Shown: positions 37,187 through 45,899 of the stretch, one piece after another
Numbering within the stretch: the first letter of the stretch is position 1
Layout: every line of letters starts with the position of its first letter
Origin: Sporomusa acidovorans
GTDB taxonomy: Bacteria > Bacillota > Negativicutes > Sporomusales > Sporomusaceae
DNA length: 64,000 bases
Assembly: GCF_002257695.2 (NCBI RefSeq)
Contig: NZ_CP155571.1
Direction: 5' to 3' (one strand)
Notes under the pieces: generated by a model
Databases searched by the model: none
Seen by the model: only the letters and a program-made list of their open reading frames with translations
Told to the model about the DNA's origin: nothing
Program-made: the position numbers and the translations under genes

Positions 37187-39740
37187 TACCATGTATCGTT
37201 TTGACAATTTTGCACCGCACTATACGTCCTACCCTAAATCTCTCACTGTTTCCGAATTAAGAGACGCCTTTATTGTCGCACTCCAATCCCTGCATGGCAA
37301 AACACTGAACTGCGCCAGTAAACAGGAAAAATTTGAGGCGTTGGCCTGGCTAACCAAAAGTATAATAAGCAAAAATCTAATTGAAACCCAAAAACAGCGA
37401 ACCAAGGACGATCCAAAACAGGTATATTATTTATCTATAGAATTTTTACTGGGGCGGCTCCTGGAAAATAATTTGGTAAACTTAGGAATTAGAGAGGTCT
37501 GTGTGAAAGCATTGTCAGAGCTGGGCATTGAGCTTGATAGTTTATTGGATCAAGAGGAGGATGCCGGTTTGGGCAATGGCGGTTTGGGCCGCCTGGCAGC
37601 CTGCTATTTGGATTCCATGGCAGCCATGGGGCTTGCCGGCCATGGCTGCGGCCTTCGTTACCGCTATGGTCTATTCGAGCAAAAGATTAAGAACGGTTAT
37701 CAATATGAGTACCCGGACAACTGGCTAAAAAATCAGACCTATGTTTGGGAATATCGACGCCCGGCGGAAAAAATCGCAGTACGGTTCGGCGGTACTGTCC
37801 GGACACAGACCAACGGAAAAATCCGTTTTATCCACGAAAACTATGAAAATGTTATGGCTGTTCCCTATGACGTGCCAATCGTCGGCTATAAAAACCAGCT
37901 GGTTAACACCCTGCGCCTGTGGAGTGCTGAAGTTGATGTGGATCAATACACCTGTGGGGCTCATGGAGTAGAGTGCAATAGTGTTATCTACTATAAGCAT
38001 GCCATTGAATCATTAACCGATATACTCTACCCTGACGATAGCCATTATGAAGGCAAAATCTTACGTCTTAAGCAGCAATATTTCCTGGTATCGGCCAGTC
38101 TGCAGAGTATTATCCGCAACTTTAGAATGCAGCATGATGTGTTACAGGAACTGCCTGATAAAATCGCGATTCATATTAACGATACTCACCCGTCGTTGGC
38201 AGTAGCTGAACTCATGCGTATCCTGATTGATGACTGCTGCTTGGGCTGGGATGAAGCCTGGAGTCTTACTGTCCGTACCCTGTCTTATACCAACCATACG
38301 GTTTTACCGGAAGCTTTGGAAAAATGGCCTGTCAATATGCTTGAGCAACTGCTGCCGCGAATCTATATGATTATTCATGAGATCAATGAGCGTTATTGCC
38401 GCGAACTGTGGAATAGCTACCCGGGTGACTGGGATCGTATCCATAGCATGGCTATCATTGCCGACGATCAGGTGCATATGGCTCATTTGGCCATCGCTGG
38501 CAGCCATACTGTCAATGGTGTCGCTGAAATTCACACCGAGATTCTAAAAAAAACTGTTATGCATAATTTTTATACGTATACACCTGACAAATTTACCAAT
38601 GTCACGAATGGCATAACGCAACGTCGCTGGCTGTTAACCTCAAACCCAAAACTTGCCGCCCTGATTACCGACGCAATCGGCTCAAACTGGATCGAATATC
38701 CCTGCGATTTAGCCAAATTAGCCCCCCTGTCCAAAGATACCGCATTTCTTGAGGATTTGGCGAGCGTTAAACTACACAACAAACTTAAACTGGCTAAATA
38801 CATTAAAGAAAAACATGGCATTATTGTTGATGTCCACTCCATATTTGATTCCCATATTAAACGTATCCATGCCTATAAACGCCAATGCCTTAACGTCATG
38901 CATATTATGCATCTTTATCATTGTTTACGGGAGAACCCCCAGCTCGATATTCCCCCCCGTACTTTTATTTTTGGCGGCAAGGCGGCGCCCGGTTATTACA
39001 AAGCAAAAAAAACTATCAAATTAATTAATACATTGGCCGATAAAATTAATAATGATTCCGCTATTCACAACAAACTCAAAGTACTATTTTTGGAAAACTA
39101 TAACGTTTCTCATGCCGAACTTATTATTCCGGCCTCGGATGTTAGTGAACAAATTTCGACTGCCAGCCGCGAAGCTTCCGGCACCGGCAATATGAAATTC
39201 ATGATGAACGGCGCCTTGACGATTGGCACACTGGATGGTGCCAATATTGAGATCAGGAATGCTGTCGGCGCTGATAATATCTTTGTTTTTGGCTTATCCG
39301 CCGAAGAGGTGCTTGCCTATTATCGCCGTGGCGGCTACAACCCCTGGGATATTTACAACAGTGATTTACGGATCAAAACTATTGTTGACCAATTGGTAAA
39401 CGGCTTTTTCCCGGTCGATTCTGATGAGTTCCGTTCCCATTATGACGCTCTTTTGCGGTACGGTGACGAATATTTTCTATTAAAAGACTTTGCCTCCTAT
39501 GTGGCTGCCCACCAGCAATTGGCCGATGCCTATTGTAACCAAAATCGCTGGCAGGCAATGTCCCTGCTGAATATCGCCCACTCCGGCTGGTTTTCCGGCG
39601 ATCGTACGTTCTCCGAATATGCTGCGGAGATTTGGACAATGGATCAACCTATCCCCCTCTGGTGTCAGTGCCTGCCGGAAGACTACGCCCGGGTAAATCC
39701 GGGACGCGATGTAAATCATGACCAAGTTATTTTAAGTTAA
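37176..39740 (+). CDS. glgP: Glycogen phosphorylase
   Basis: An 854-residue GT35 phosphorylase releasing glucose-1-phosphate from glycogen. Blocks: LLGRLLENNLVNLG, DAGLGNGGLGRLAACYLDS, IHINDTHPSLAVAELMR, RIHAYKRQ, and the PLP Lys674 in EASGTGNMKFMMNGALTIG. ATG 37176 follows AGAGGAGG at seven bases and sits inside the end of glgA, so synthesis and breakdown enzymes are coupled. Full length. Confidence 0.96.
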   Translation: MHTNTMYRFDNFAPHYTSYPKSLTVSELRDAFIVALQSLHGKTLNCASKQEKFEALAWLTKSIISKNLIETQKQRTKDDPKQVYYLSIEFLLGRLLENNLVNLGIREVCVKALSELGIELDSLLDQEEDAGLGNGGLGRLAACYLDSMAAMGLAGHGCGLRYRYGLFEQKIKNGYQYEYPDNWLKNQTYVWEYRRPAEKIAVRFGGTVRTQTNGKIRFIHENYENVMAVPYDVPIVGYKNQLVNTLRLWSAEVDVDQYTCGAHGVECNSVIYYKHAIESLTDILYPDDSHYEGKILRLKQQYFLVSASLQSIIRNFRMQHDVLQELPDKIAIHINDTHPSLAVAELMRILIDDCCLGWDEAWSLTVRTLSYTNHTVLPEALEKWPVNMLEQLLPRIYMIIHEINERYCRELWNSYPGDWDRIHSMAIIADDQVHMAHLAIAGSHTVNGVAEIHTEILKKTVMHNFYTYTPDKFTNVTNGITQRRWLLTSNPKLAALITDAIGSNWIEYPCDLAKLAPLSKDTAFLEDLASVKLHNKLKLAKYIKEKHGIIVDVHSIFDSHIKRIHAYKRQCLNVMHIMHLYHCLRENPQLDIPPRTFIFGGKAAPGYYKAKKTIKLINTLADKINNDSAIHNKLKVLFLENYNVSHAELIIPASDVSEQISTASREASGTGNMKFMMNGALTIGTLDGANIEIRNAVGADNIFVFGLSAEEVLAYYRRGGYNPWDIYNSDLRIKTIVDQLVNGFFPVDSDEFRSHYDALLRYGDEYFLLKDFASYVAAHQQLADAYCNQNRWQAMSLLNIAHSGWFSGDRTFSEYAAEIWTMDQPIPLWCQCLPEDYARVNPGRDVNHDQVILS

Positions 39741-39782
39741 CCCGATCCGCTAAGAAAAGACTTGGAATGCGGCTCACGGCCT

Positions 39783-41045
39783 TTAAAGAAATTCGTCTCC
39801 GGGATCAAGATACATCGAATAGTCTATGGTGTATAACGGGTAAGACAACTCTAGCGTCTGGGTCTGATCATCCCATAACGTCGCCAAATTAAATAACTCT
39901 CCTAAATCTTTGACGGCAACATAGGGCTGACCGCCTATGGCGGTGAAGGGAACCGGCTTCCCGTGAATCAGCAGCTCGGATAGATCCGGCTGCCAGTTTA
40001 CGCGTTCGCCCAAAGCGGTCGCCACGGTAAGTGCCGGTATTGCCCAACCGGATTCTATCCGGTGTATGTCGCCAGATAATAGTTTACCTTCGAACCTTGC
40101 TACCGGTAATGTTAATTCAAGGCAATTTTGCTTGCCATTCCAGGCTTCACGTCCGCCAAATAACACCGGAAGATTCTCCACATCAATATAGACTGAATTA
40201 CCATGCTTTATACCTGGAACTGTCTGCCGGTGACGGGATACGGTTTGATTGGCTTCATTCCAATCCACCGCCGTACCTAGACTGTCGGCCAAAGCCATAA
40301 CGGGAATCTGCTTTTTCCCTTTCCAGGAAACTATGTACTTGGCGCGCAACATCCCGTTTACTTTAAGGTAATGGACTTGGGCAAATTCTACCTGTCTGTC
40401 GGGAATTTCGCGAATTAATGATTGCAGAAAGCTATCTTCCGCCAAGCCGCCCAGGCCGGCCGCCGCAAGGGTCTGCTTAACACTTGCCATTGTGACTCTT
40501 TGCCGGCCGTATACATCCGGATAAATACCGATAGAGACTTTCCCGTTGCTGTCAACTCTTACCTTAACTCGTTCGTACTCAATTTTAACCGGCGTGTCGC
40601 AGTCAACACGCTCAAACAGATCTTCCACATCCTCCTCCTGCATGCGTATACAGCCATTTGAAACAGCCGACCCAATCGACCAGGGCTCATTTGTGCCATG
40701 TATGCCATACAAAGGTGCAATCCCCAGCCAACGATAGCCTAATGGATTACTGGGCCCGGACGGCACCACATAGTCTTTCCCCGGAGGGTACCAGCAGGGG
40801 TCAACCTCTTTCTCAATAATCGAATACTCGCCCTCAGGTGTAGGTGTGGACGCTTTGCCGATAGCGATCCGGTATTCCTTAACTAGCATATCGCCTTGGT
40901 ATAACTCCAAGGTACGGCTAGGGAGATTTACAATGATTTGAGGCGGCGCTTCTTGTACCATCGCCTGTGTGTGACTAAGTAAACCATTTAAGAAAAAATA
41001 AAAAAATACCCAAAGAATCTGTTTCCATGCCCACTTCTTATCCAT
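39783..41045 (-). CDS. L,D-transpeptidase (YkuD) with copper-amine-oxidase-N-like domain
   Basis: A 420-residue exported protein. A hydrophobic stretch at residues ~8-27 acts as signal or anchor. The YkuD catalytic domain follows, with HGTNEPWSIGSAVSNGC: His116 and nucleophile Cys132. It would form 3-3 cross-links in peptidoglycan or attach proteins. The C-terminal half carries repeats of the copper-amine-oxidase N-terminal-like type (GKKQIPVMALADSLG, HGKPVPFTAIGGQPYVAVKDL), a wall-associated domain of Firmicutes. ATG 41045 has AAGGGG eight bases before; the seven-codon longer frame does not. Confidence 0.88.
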   Translation of the reverse strand: MDKKWAWKQILWVFFYFFLNGLLSHTQAMVQEAPPQIIVNLPSRTLELYQGDMLVKEYRIAIGKASTPTPEGEYSIIEKEVDPCWYPPGKDYVVPSGPSNPLGYRWLGIAPLYGIHGTNEPWSIGSAVSNGCIRMQEEDVEDLFERVDCDTPVKIEYERVKVRVDSNGKVSIGIYPDVYGRQRVTMASVKQTLAAAGLGGLAEDSFLQSLIREIPDRQVEFAQVHYLKVNGMLRAKYIVSWKGKKQIPVMALADSLGTAVDWNEANQTVSRHRQTVPGIKHGNSVYIDVENLPVLFGGREAWNGKQNCLELTLPVARFEGKLLSGDIHRIESGWAIPALTVATALGERVNWQPDLSELLIHGKPVPFTAIGGQPYVAVKDLGELFNLATLWDDQTQTLELSYPLYTIDYSMYLDPGDEFL

Positions 41046-41140
41046 ACAGCCATCCCCTTTTAGCAAATGCCTAAGACAATAACATATATGAAGCGAAAGT
41101 GGCCGTTATGCGCATTTAGCTGGACAAGCCGCAAAAAAGT

Positions 41141-41164
41141 AAGGGCGACTGTACAGTCTCCCTT
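41141..41164. terminator. Terminator of the pan operon
   Basis: AAGGGCGACTGT / ACAGTCTCCCTT near-palindrome with an A-run before and T-run after, between panD and the transpeptidase gene. Confidence 0.65.
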
Positions 41165-41229
41165 TTTCGTTACAAGTTTAGATTTTTATCCAATTCCATA
41201 TAGTGAAAATCTTTATTGGATTTCTATAT

Positions 41230-41613
41230 TTAGCTTGCCTGGCCGTGGAGTTCTCCCTGGCGGATCTCCGTGATCCGGTTAGTCTTGTCGACAATTACTA
41301 TTTTAGGTTGGTAATTCTTTTGTTCCTCTGCTGTCATCAGCGCATAGGCAATAATGATCACCACATCCCCCGGCTGCACCAACCGGGCGGCAGCCCCATT
41401 TAAGCAAATAATTCCCGAATCCCTCGGTCCCCTTATAACATAGGTTTCCAACCGACTGCCATTGTTGTTATTGACAACCTGAACCTTTTCGTTGGGTAAA
41501 ATGCCTGCGGATTCTAAGAGCGTCTCATCAATCGTGATACTGCCCATATAGTTTAAATTCGCTTCTGTTACGGTGGCACAATGAATTTTGGCTTTAAGCG
41601 AAGTTAATAACAT
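41230..41613 (-). CDS. panD: Aspartate 1-decarboxylase
   Basis: A 127-residue pyruvoyl enzyme making beta-alanine for pantothenate. The self-cleavage site is Gly24-Ser25 in NYMGSITID, at the position seen in the Escherichia coli enzyme; Lys9 and Tyr58-type residues surround it. ATG 41613 overlaps the panC stop (TGATG) with GGAGG seven bases before. Confidence 0.96.
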   Translation of the reverse strand: MLLTSLKAKIHCATVTEANLNYMGSITIDETLLESAGILPNEKVQVVNNNNGSRLETYVIRGPRDSGIICLNGAAARLVQPGDVVIIIAYALMTAEEQKNYQPKIVIVDKTNRITEIRQGELHGQAS

Positions 41614-42464
41614 CAATATGCCTCCAGAATGGCATTGTCAATCAGCCTGGTTGAGCCGAACCGGACAGCAAGTGCTACCAACGCTTGCGTTGACAGCGTG
41701 CTAACCGGCTCCAATTCCGGATAGTTGTAAATTTCCACATAGTCAATATTGGCCAATGGCTGCTCAGCAATTCGCTTAACAACAGCTGTGCGGATTTTCG
41801 CGATATCGCGTTCTCCCTCGCGAACAAGCTGCTGAGCTAAAGAAAGACTTTGAGACAAAACCAGTGCGGCACTGCGCTCCTGCGCCGATAAGTATCGGTT
41901 GCGAGAACTCATGGCTAACCCGTCTTCCTCCCGCACAATTGGCACCATTTCGAGCTGTACATTGAAATCCAAATCACGAATCATCTGTTGAATAACAAGT
42001 ACTTGTTGGGCATCCTTTTGTCCAAAAAAGGCCTTGTCCGGCTGTACGATGTTAAATAATTTACTCACAACCGTTGCCACGCCGCGGAAATGTCCCGGGC
42101 GGGAAAGCCCGCATAACTTATCGGTTATTTTCTCGACAGACACGAAACTTGCATAGCCGTTAGGATACATCTCTGCTACAGTTGGGTGAAAAATAACGTC
42201 CACTCCCACACGGCTTGCTTTTTCACTGTCTCCCGCCAAATCGCGCGGATAACATTGCAAGTCCTCATTAGGCCCAAACTGGGTAGGATTAACAAAAACA
42301 CTGGCAATCACAATATCGCATTGCGCTTTGGCCTGCCGCATTAGCGATAAATGCCCGTCATGCAACGCCCCCATGGTAGGCACCAGCGCAATAGTTTTTC
42401 CAGCCGCTCTGGCGGCAGTTACAAAAGCGCGCATTTCCTGAATCGTTTCGATCAAACGCATCAT
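41613..42464 (-). CDS. panC: Pantothenate synthetase
   Basis: A 283-residue enzyme joining pantoate and beta-alanine with ATP. Signature VPTMGALHDGH at residues 28-38, then VNPTQFGPNEDL, GKxD-like FFGQKDAQQ and SSRNRYLS. Overlaps the DUF2520 gene by ATGA and panD at its end, so three genes are translationally coupled. panB is absent from the window. Confidence 0.96.
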   Translation of the reverse strand: MMRLIETIQEMRAFVTAARAAGKTIALVPTMGALHDGHLSLMRQAKAQCDIVIASVFVNPTQFGPNEDLQCYPRDLAGDSEKASRVGVDVIFHPTVAEMYPNGYASFVSVEKITDKLCGLSRPGHFRGVATVVSKLFNIVQPDKAFFGQKDAQQVLVIQQMIRDLDFNVQLEMVPIVREEDGLAMSSRNRYLSAQERSAALVLSQSLSLAQQLVREGERDIAKIRTAVVKRIAEQPLANIDYVEIYNYPELEPVSTLSTQALVALAVRFGSTRLIDNAILEAY

Positions 42465-43369
42465 TTACACTCCTCGTCTTGGTATAGCTTTGTTATTTTT
42501 CCTTCACCATTATTGCGCAGCAGGTCATAGAGTTTCGCCCATTCAAGACAATCCATTTTTTGTACCAGCAGGAGAGTGTGCAACCCTAATTGCCTGTACA
42601 ACCTTTCCGTATTAGGATCTGACTGCGCCAATATGGTAAGATGAGCGGCAACCGTATTAGCATCCCCTCTTGCAATCGGTCCTGTCAGTGCCTTATCGGT
42701 TCCCTTATTGGCCAGATTATCCAGCGTTCCCTGCAATAGCGGCATTAAAGCAGTTGTCGCTTTTTCAGCAGATAACCCGAGTTGTTGAAACAGATTAACC
42801 GCATAATGCATTAAAACAACTAGGTAGTTAGAAGCTATGCAGGCAGCCGCGTGGTAAAGCGCCCGCTTTTCCTGAGGCACAAAGAAACTATACCCGCCCA
42901 AATCCCGCACGATGTCCTTAGCTAAGCAAATGGCATCTGTGCCCCCGTCTACGGCAAAACATACGCCTGACAGACAATCCTTATTACCCCCGCCGGCAAA
43001 TGATTGCAGAGGGTGCAAAGCACCAATAAATGCTCCCTGTTGCCCGGCAGCTGCCAGAATATCGGCAGGCAAAGCTCCGCTGGCGTGATAGACATACTGG
43101 TCTTTATGCCAGCCGCCTTGACGTGCAATCTCTTCAGCAACATGCCCGATGCACCGGTCTAAGGTCATGATAAAAACGATCTCTGCTCGTTTTGCGATCT
43201 CTGCCGGATTCACCGACCAAGGCACGTTAAACCGCTCGGCCAGTTCTGCGGCTGAAGCCGGAGTTCTACTTGCAATTCCGGCTAATCTGTAACCACACTT
43301 GCGCAAACCGGCCGCAAATACCGCGCCCACTCTACCCGCCCCAATAATTGCAAAACTTAGTTTTTCCAT
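42461..43369 (-). CDS. Rossmann-fold DUF2520 protein
   Basis: A 302-residue NAD(P)-binding protein: FAIIGAGRVGAVFAAGL at the N-terminus, a GALHPLQSFAGG block and a helical C-terminal domain, the Rossmann plus DUF2520 arrangement of ketopantoate-reductase-like relatives. Adjacent to panC and panD; it may supply the pantoate-forming reduction (PanE-like) or another step of CoA synthesis. That role is inference. Strong GGAGGGAG before ATG 43369. Confidence 0.8.
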   Translation of the reverse strand: MEKLSFAIIGAGRVGAVFAAGLRKCGYRLAGIASRTPASAAELAERFNVPWSVNPAEIAKRAEIVFIMTLDRCIGHVAEEIARQGGWHKDQYVYHASGALPADILAAAGQQGAFIGALHPLQSFAGGGNKDCLSGVCFAVDGGTDAICLAKDIVRDLGGYSFFVPQEKRALYHAAACIASNYLVVLMHYAVNLFQQLGLSAEKATTALMPLLQGTLDNLANKGTDKALTGPIARGDANTVAAHLTILAQSDPNTERLYRQLGLHTLLLVQKMDCLEWAKLYDLLRNNGEGKITKLYQDEECK

Positions 43370-43416
43370 CACTCACTCCCTCCCGCCAACTCAATCCGTC
43401 AAGAGGCAGGAAATAC

Positions 43417-43588
43417 AAAAAAGCCTTCCGGCACATGTCCGAAAGGCATAGTTCACCCTTGTTGCCTCCCGTCTCAGTCCTGCGGATCTAAGCGGATAAT
43501 TTAATATGAAAATTTTCGCGGTTACAACCATTTCCTAGGTGTGGCTCTTCATAGATGCCACCCGAAATGGTAAAGTTGTAACGCAATT
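43417..43588 (-). ncRNA. Structured leader or small RNA upstream of the pan operon, class not recognised
   Basis: Starts ~7 bases after a TTGCCT-N18-TATGAT promoter. It contains a long hairpin (GCGTTACAAC ... CCATTTC/GAAATGG, GGGTGGC/GCCACACC), a linker, and a terminator GCCTTTCGG / CCGGAAGGC followed by six Ts, ending 48 bases before the DUF2520 start. A GGGAGGC stretch could pair with the terminator's GCCTTTC arm to make an antiterminator, so attenuation is possible. I could not match it to a known riboswitch or 6S RNA. Confidence 0.5.
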
Positions 43589-43590
43589 TG

Positions 43591-43620
43591 ATCATAGCAT
43601 AGCCCGGTAAAAGAAGGCAA
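43591..43620 (-). promoter_or_regulatory. Promoter of the pan leader RNA
   Basis: TTGCCT (43615-43620), 18 bases, TATGAT (43591-43596) on the minus strand; the -10 lies at the very edge of the direct repeat. A second copy exists at 45719-45748. Confidence 0.6.
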
Positions 43621-43693
43621 GCGTTTTTTTAATCAAAAACACCCTGCAGCGCTGCTTAGATCTGCAAGGTGTCAGCTGCAATAATTGTATCAG

Positions 43694-43771
43694 TTAGAAG
43701 CCCAATTCCTCACCAATAATAATTACTTCTACATCGGCACCAGCCGGTTTTTTATGCATAACGGTCGTGAC
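43694..43771 (-). pseudogene. 3' fragment of the LUD-domain gene
   Basis: The final ~25 codons plus stop of the gene at 45822-46463, left behind by the insertion's target duplication. No start; not functional. Confidence 0.85.
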
Positions 43772-43907
43772 GGGTCTTTGACACTTGTTCAATCAAAAAA
43801 TCCCCTTGAAGCCTTGAAATAGGTTTATTTTTTTGTCAATTTTCCCACTTTTATATTGAGTATTGTTGAGTATTGTGTTATAATTAAAGGGATTGGAGGG
43901 ATATTAT

Positions 43908-45620
43908 ATGCGGTTGAATATCGTTAAATCCAAAAACGCACAATCACTTTATGTCATCCGTTCCACTTACGAAAATGGCAGACACTCATCTAAAATCGTA
44001 GAAAAACTCGGAACATATGACGAACTACTAAAAAAGTTGAATGGCAATGATCCCATCGCTTGGGCAAAGGCTTACATCGCTGAACTCAATACGATAGAAA
44101 AAGCTGAAAATCGCGAAGTCATCGTAAAATACTCTCCATCTAAGATTATCTCTAAAGATCAACAACACTCCTTTAACGGCGGGTATCTCTTTCTCCAACA
44201 GATTTATCATGAACTCAATCTGCATAAGGTATGTGCTGAAATTTCAAAGAAGTATAAATTTACTTTTGATCTGGATGCCGTACTGTCGCGGCTCCTTTAC
44301 GGACGAGTCCTTTTTCCTTCTTCCAAGCTCGCAACTTATCAACATTCCTCAAAATTTATTGAACAGCACAACTTTGATTTACAGCATGTTTACCGGGCCC
44401 TTGAGGTCATTTCAAAAGAAATCGATTTTATCCAATCTTCTCTTTACAGTAACAGTCTTAAACTTTCAAAGAGAAATACCGGTATTCTCTATTATGACTG
44501 TACAAACTATTTTTTTGAAATCGAACAGGAAGATGGCCTTAAACAATATGGCGCTTCCAAAGAACACAGACCCAATCCCATCATCCAAATGGGGTTATTC
44601 ATGGATGGCGACGGTATTCCCCTAGCCTTTAATCTCAACAGCGGTAATACCAATGAGCAGATTACTCTTAAACCTTTGGAAGAAAAAATACTGTCTGATT
44701 TCAAGCTTTCCAAATTTGTTGTTTGTACTGATGCTGGTCTGGCTTCTGAAAGCAACAGAAAATTCAACAACAAGGGCGAGCGTGCCTTTATTACTACTCA
44801 ATCTATTAAGAAGCTAAAAAAGCATTTAAAGGAATGGTCGCTTGATTCCAAAGGCTGGCATCTTTCAGGTCATGACAAAACTTATGATATTTCCTCTATT
44901 GATGAGGACGCACACAAAGACTACTGCTTCTACAAAGAACGCTGGATTAAAGAAAATGGCCTAGAACAAAAGCTCATTGTCACCTATTCCATCAAATATA
45001 AAAATTATCAGCGCCAAATTCGCAATTCACAAATTGAACGTGCTCAGAAGACGATTGATACGAATCCGACTAAAATCTCAAAAAGTAATCAGAATGATTA
45101 TAAGCGCTTTATCAAGAAAACCAGTTGCACACCTGATGGCGAAATAGCCGACACTTCAGTATATACGCTAGACACCGAGACTATCCTTAACGAAGAAATT
45201 TATGACGGCTTCTATGCGGTATGTACGAACCTCGAAGATAGTGCCCTTGACATCATCAAAATCAACCAGCGTCGCTGGGAAATTGAAGAATGTTTTCGGA
45301 TTATGAAAAGCGAGTTTAAAGCAAGACCGGTGTATCTAAGCCGCGAAGATAGAATTAAAGCGCACTTTACCTCCTGCTTTATATCACTTGTTCTTTATCG
45401 GTTATTGGAAAAGAAACTAGACAATCGGTTTACGTGTCAAGAAATAATCAACGGCCTGAAGGAAATGAATTTCTATGAGATTGAGGGCGAAGGTTATATA
45501 CCAACCTACACAAGAACTGATTTTACAGATGTGCTACATGAAACTTATGGGTTTCGAACAGACTATCAGATCATAAAAAAAACACAGATGAAAAAAATTT
45601 TAAACATGACAAAAAAATAA
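43908..45620 (+). CDS. IS1634-family transposase (DDE, IS4 superfamily)
   Basis: A 570-residue transposase of the IS1634/IS1549 type. Catalytic candidates: Asp in LYYDCTNYFFE, Asp in VVCTDAGLAS, Glu in RRWEIEECFRIMKSEF (the Y-2R-3E-6K region of IS4 relatives). N-terminal VKSKNAQSLYVIRS with SKIVEKLGTYDELL is shared by family members. ATG 43908 follows TTGGAGGG. The reading frame is complete, so the element may be active. Confidence 0.92.
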   Translation: MRLNIVKSKNAQSLYVIRSTYENGRHSSKIVEKLGTYDELLKKLNGNDPIAWAKAYIAELNTIEKAENREVIVKYSPSKIISKDQQHSFNGGYLFLQQIYHELNLHKVCAEISKKYKFTFDLDAVLSRLLYGRVLFPSSKLATYQHSSKFIEQHNFDLQHVYRALEVISKEIDFIQSSLYSNSLKLSKRNTGILYYDCTNYFFEIEQEDGLKQYGASKEHRPNPIIQMGLFMDGDGIPLAFNLNSGNTNEQITLKPLEEKILSDFKLSKFVVCTDAGLASESNRKFNNKGERAFITTQSIKKLKKHLKEWSLDSKGWHLSGHDKTYDISSIDEDAHKDYCFYKERWIKENGLEQKLIVTYSIKYKNYQRQIRNSQIERAQKTIDTNPTKISKSNQNDYKRFIKKTSCTPDGEIADTSVYTLDTETILNEEIYDGFYAVCTNLEDSALDIIKINQRRWEIEECFRIMKSEFKARPVYLSREDRIKAHFTSCFISLVLYRLLEKKLDNRFTCQEIINGLKEMNFYEIEGEGYIPTYTRTDFTDVLHETYGFRTDYQIIKKTQMKKILNMTKK

Positions 45621-45648
45621 AAAAAATTACTCACTTTTTCAAAAACAC

Positions 45649-45693
45649 AAAAAGCTTGAGAAACCTTGTAAATCAAGGTTTCTCAAGCTTTTT
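45649..45693 (+). terminator. Transposase terminator
   Basis: Perfect 20-bp stem (45649-45668 with 45674-45693) containing AAGCTTGAGAAACCTTG, followed by T-run. May also insulate the element from outside transcripts. Confidence 0.92.
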
Positions 45694-45717
45694 TTAGTCT
45701 TCAACTGTCAAAGACAG

Positions 45718-45899
45718 GATCATAGCATAGCCCGGTAAAAGAAGGCAAGCGTTTTTTTAATCAAAAACACCCTGCAGCGCTGCTTAGATCTGCAAGGTGT
45801 CAGCTGCAATAATTGTATCAGTTAGAAGCCCAATTCCTCACCAATAATAATTACTTCTACATCGGCACCAGCCGGTTTTTTATGCATAACGGTCGTGAC
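45718..45899. repeat. 182-bp direct repeat, right copy
   Basis: Right copy of the target duplication; it contains the C-terminal codons of the intact LUD gene and a duplicate leader-RNA promoter now pointing into the insertion sequence. Confidence 0.9.
45763..45800 (-). terminator. LUD gene terminator
   Basis: ACACCTTGCAG / CTGCAGGGTGT stem on the minus strand followed by TTTTT. The same sequence occurs in the left repeat copy at 43635-43672. Confidence 0.75.

Larger units (their letters stand above)
43590..43771. repeat. 182-bp direct repeat, left copy (target-site duplication)
   Basis: Identical in the parts compared to 45718-45899; offset 2,128 bp. It holds the last 26 codons of the LUD gene, its terminator and the promoter of the leader RNA. 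Confidence 0.9.
43772..45717 (+). mobile_element. IS1634-family insertion sequence
   Basis: A 1,946-bp element. Ends carry GGTCTTTGACACTTG (left) and the reverse complement of GTCTTTGACAGTTG (right) as short inverted repeats. One transposase gene. It is bounded by a 182-bp direct repeat of host DNA, in line with the long, variable target duplications reported for IS1634 and IS1549. It appears intact. Confidence 0.88.

Noticed and set aside
43417..43588. 6S RNA identity for the pan leader
   Set aside because: The 5' and 3' ends do not pair with each other as in 6S; the 5' half folds on itself and the 3' end is a separate terminator.
43590..43771. Functional second LUD gene on the left of the insertion
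   Set aside because: Only the last ~25 codons are present, without a start; it is part of the target duplication.
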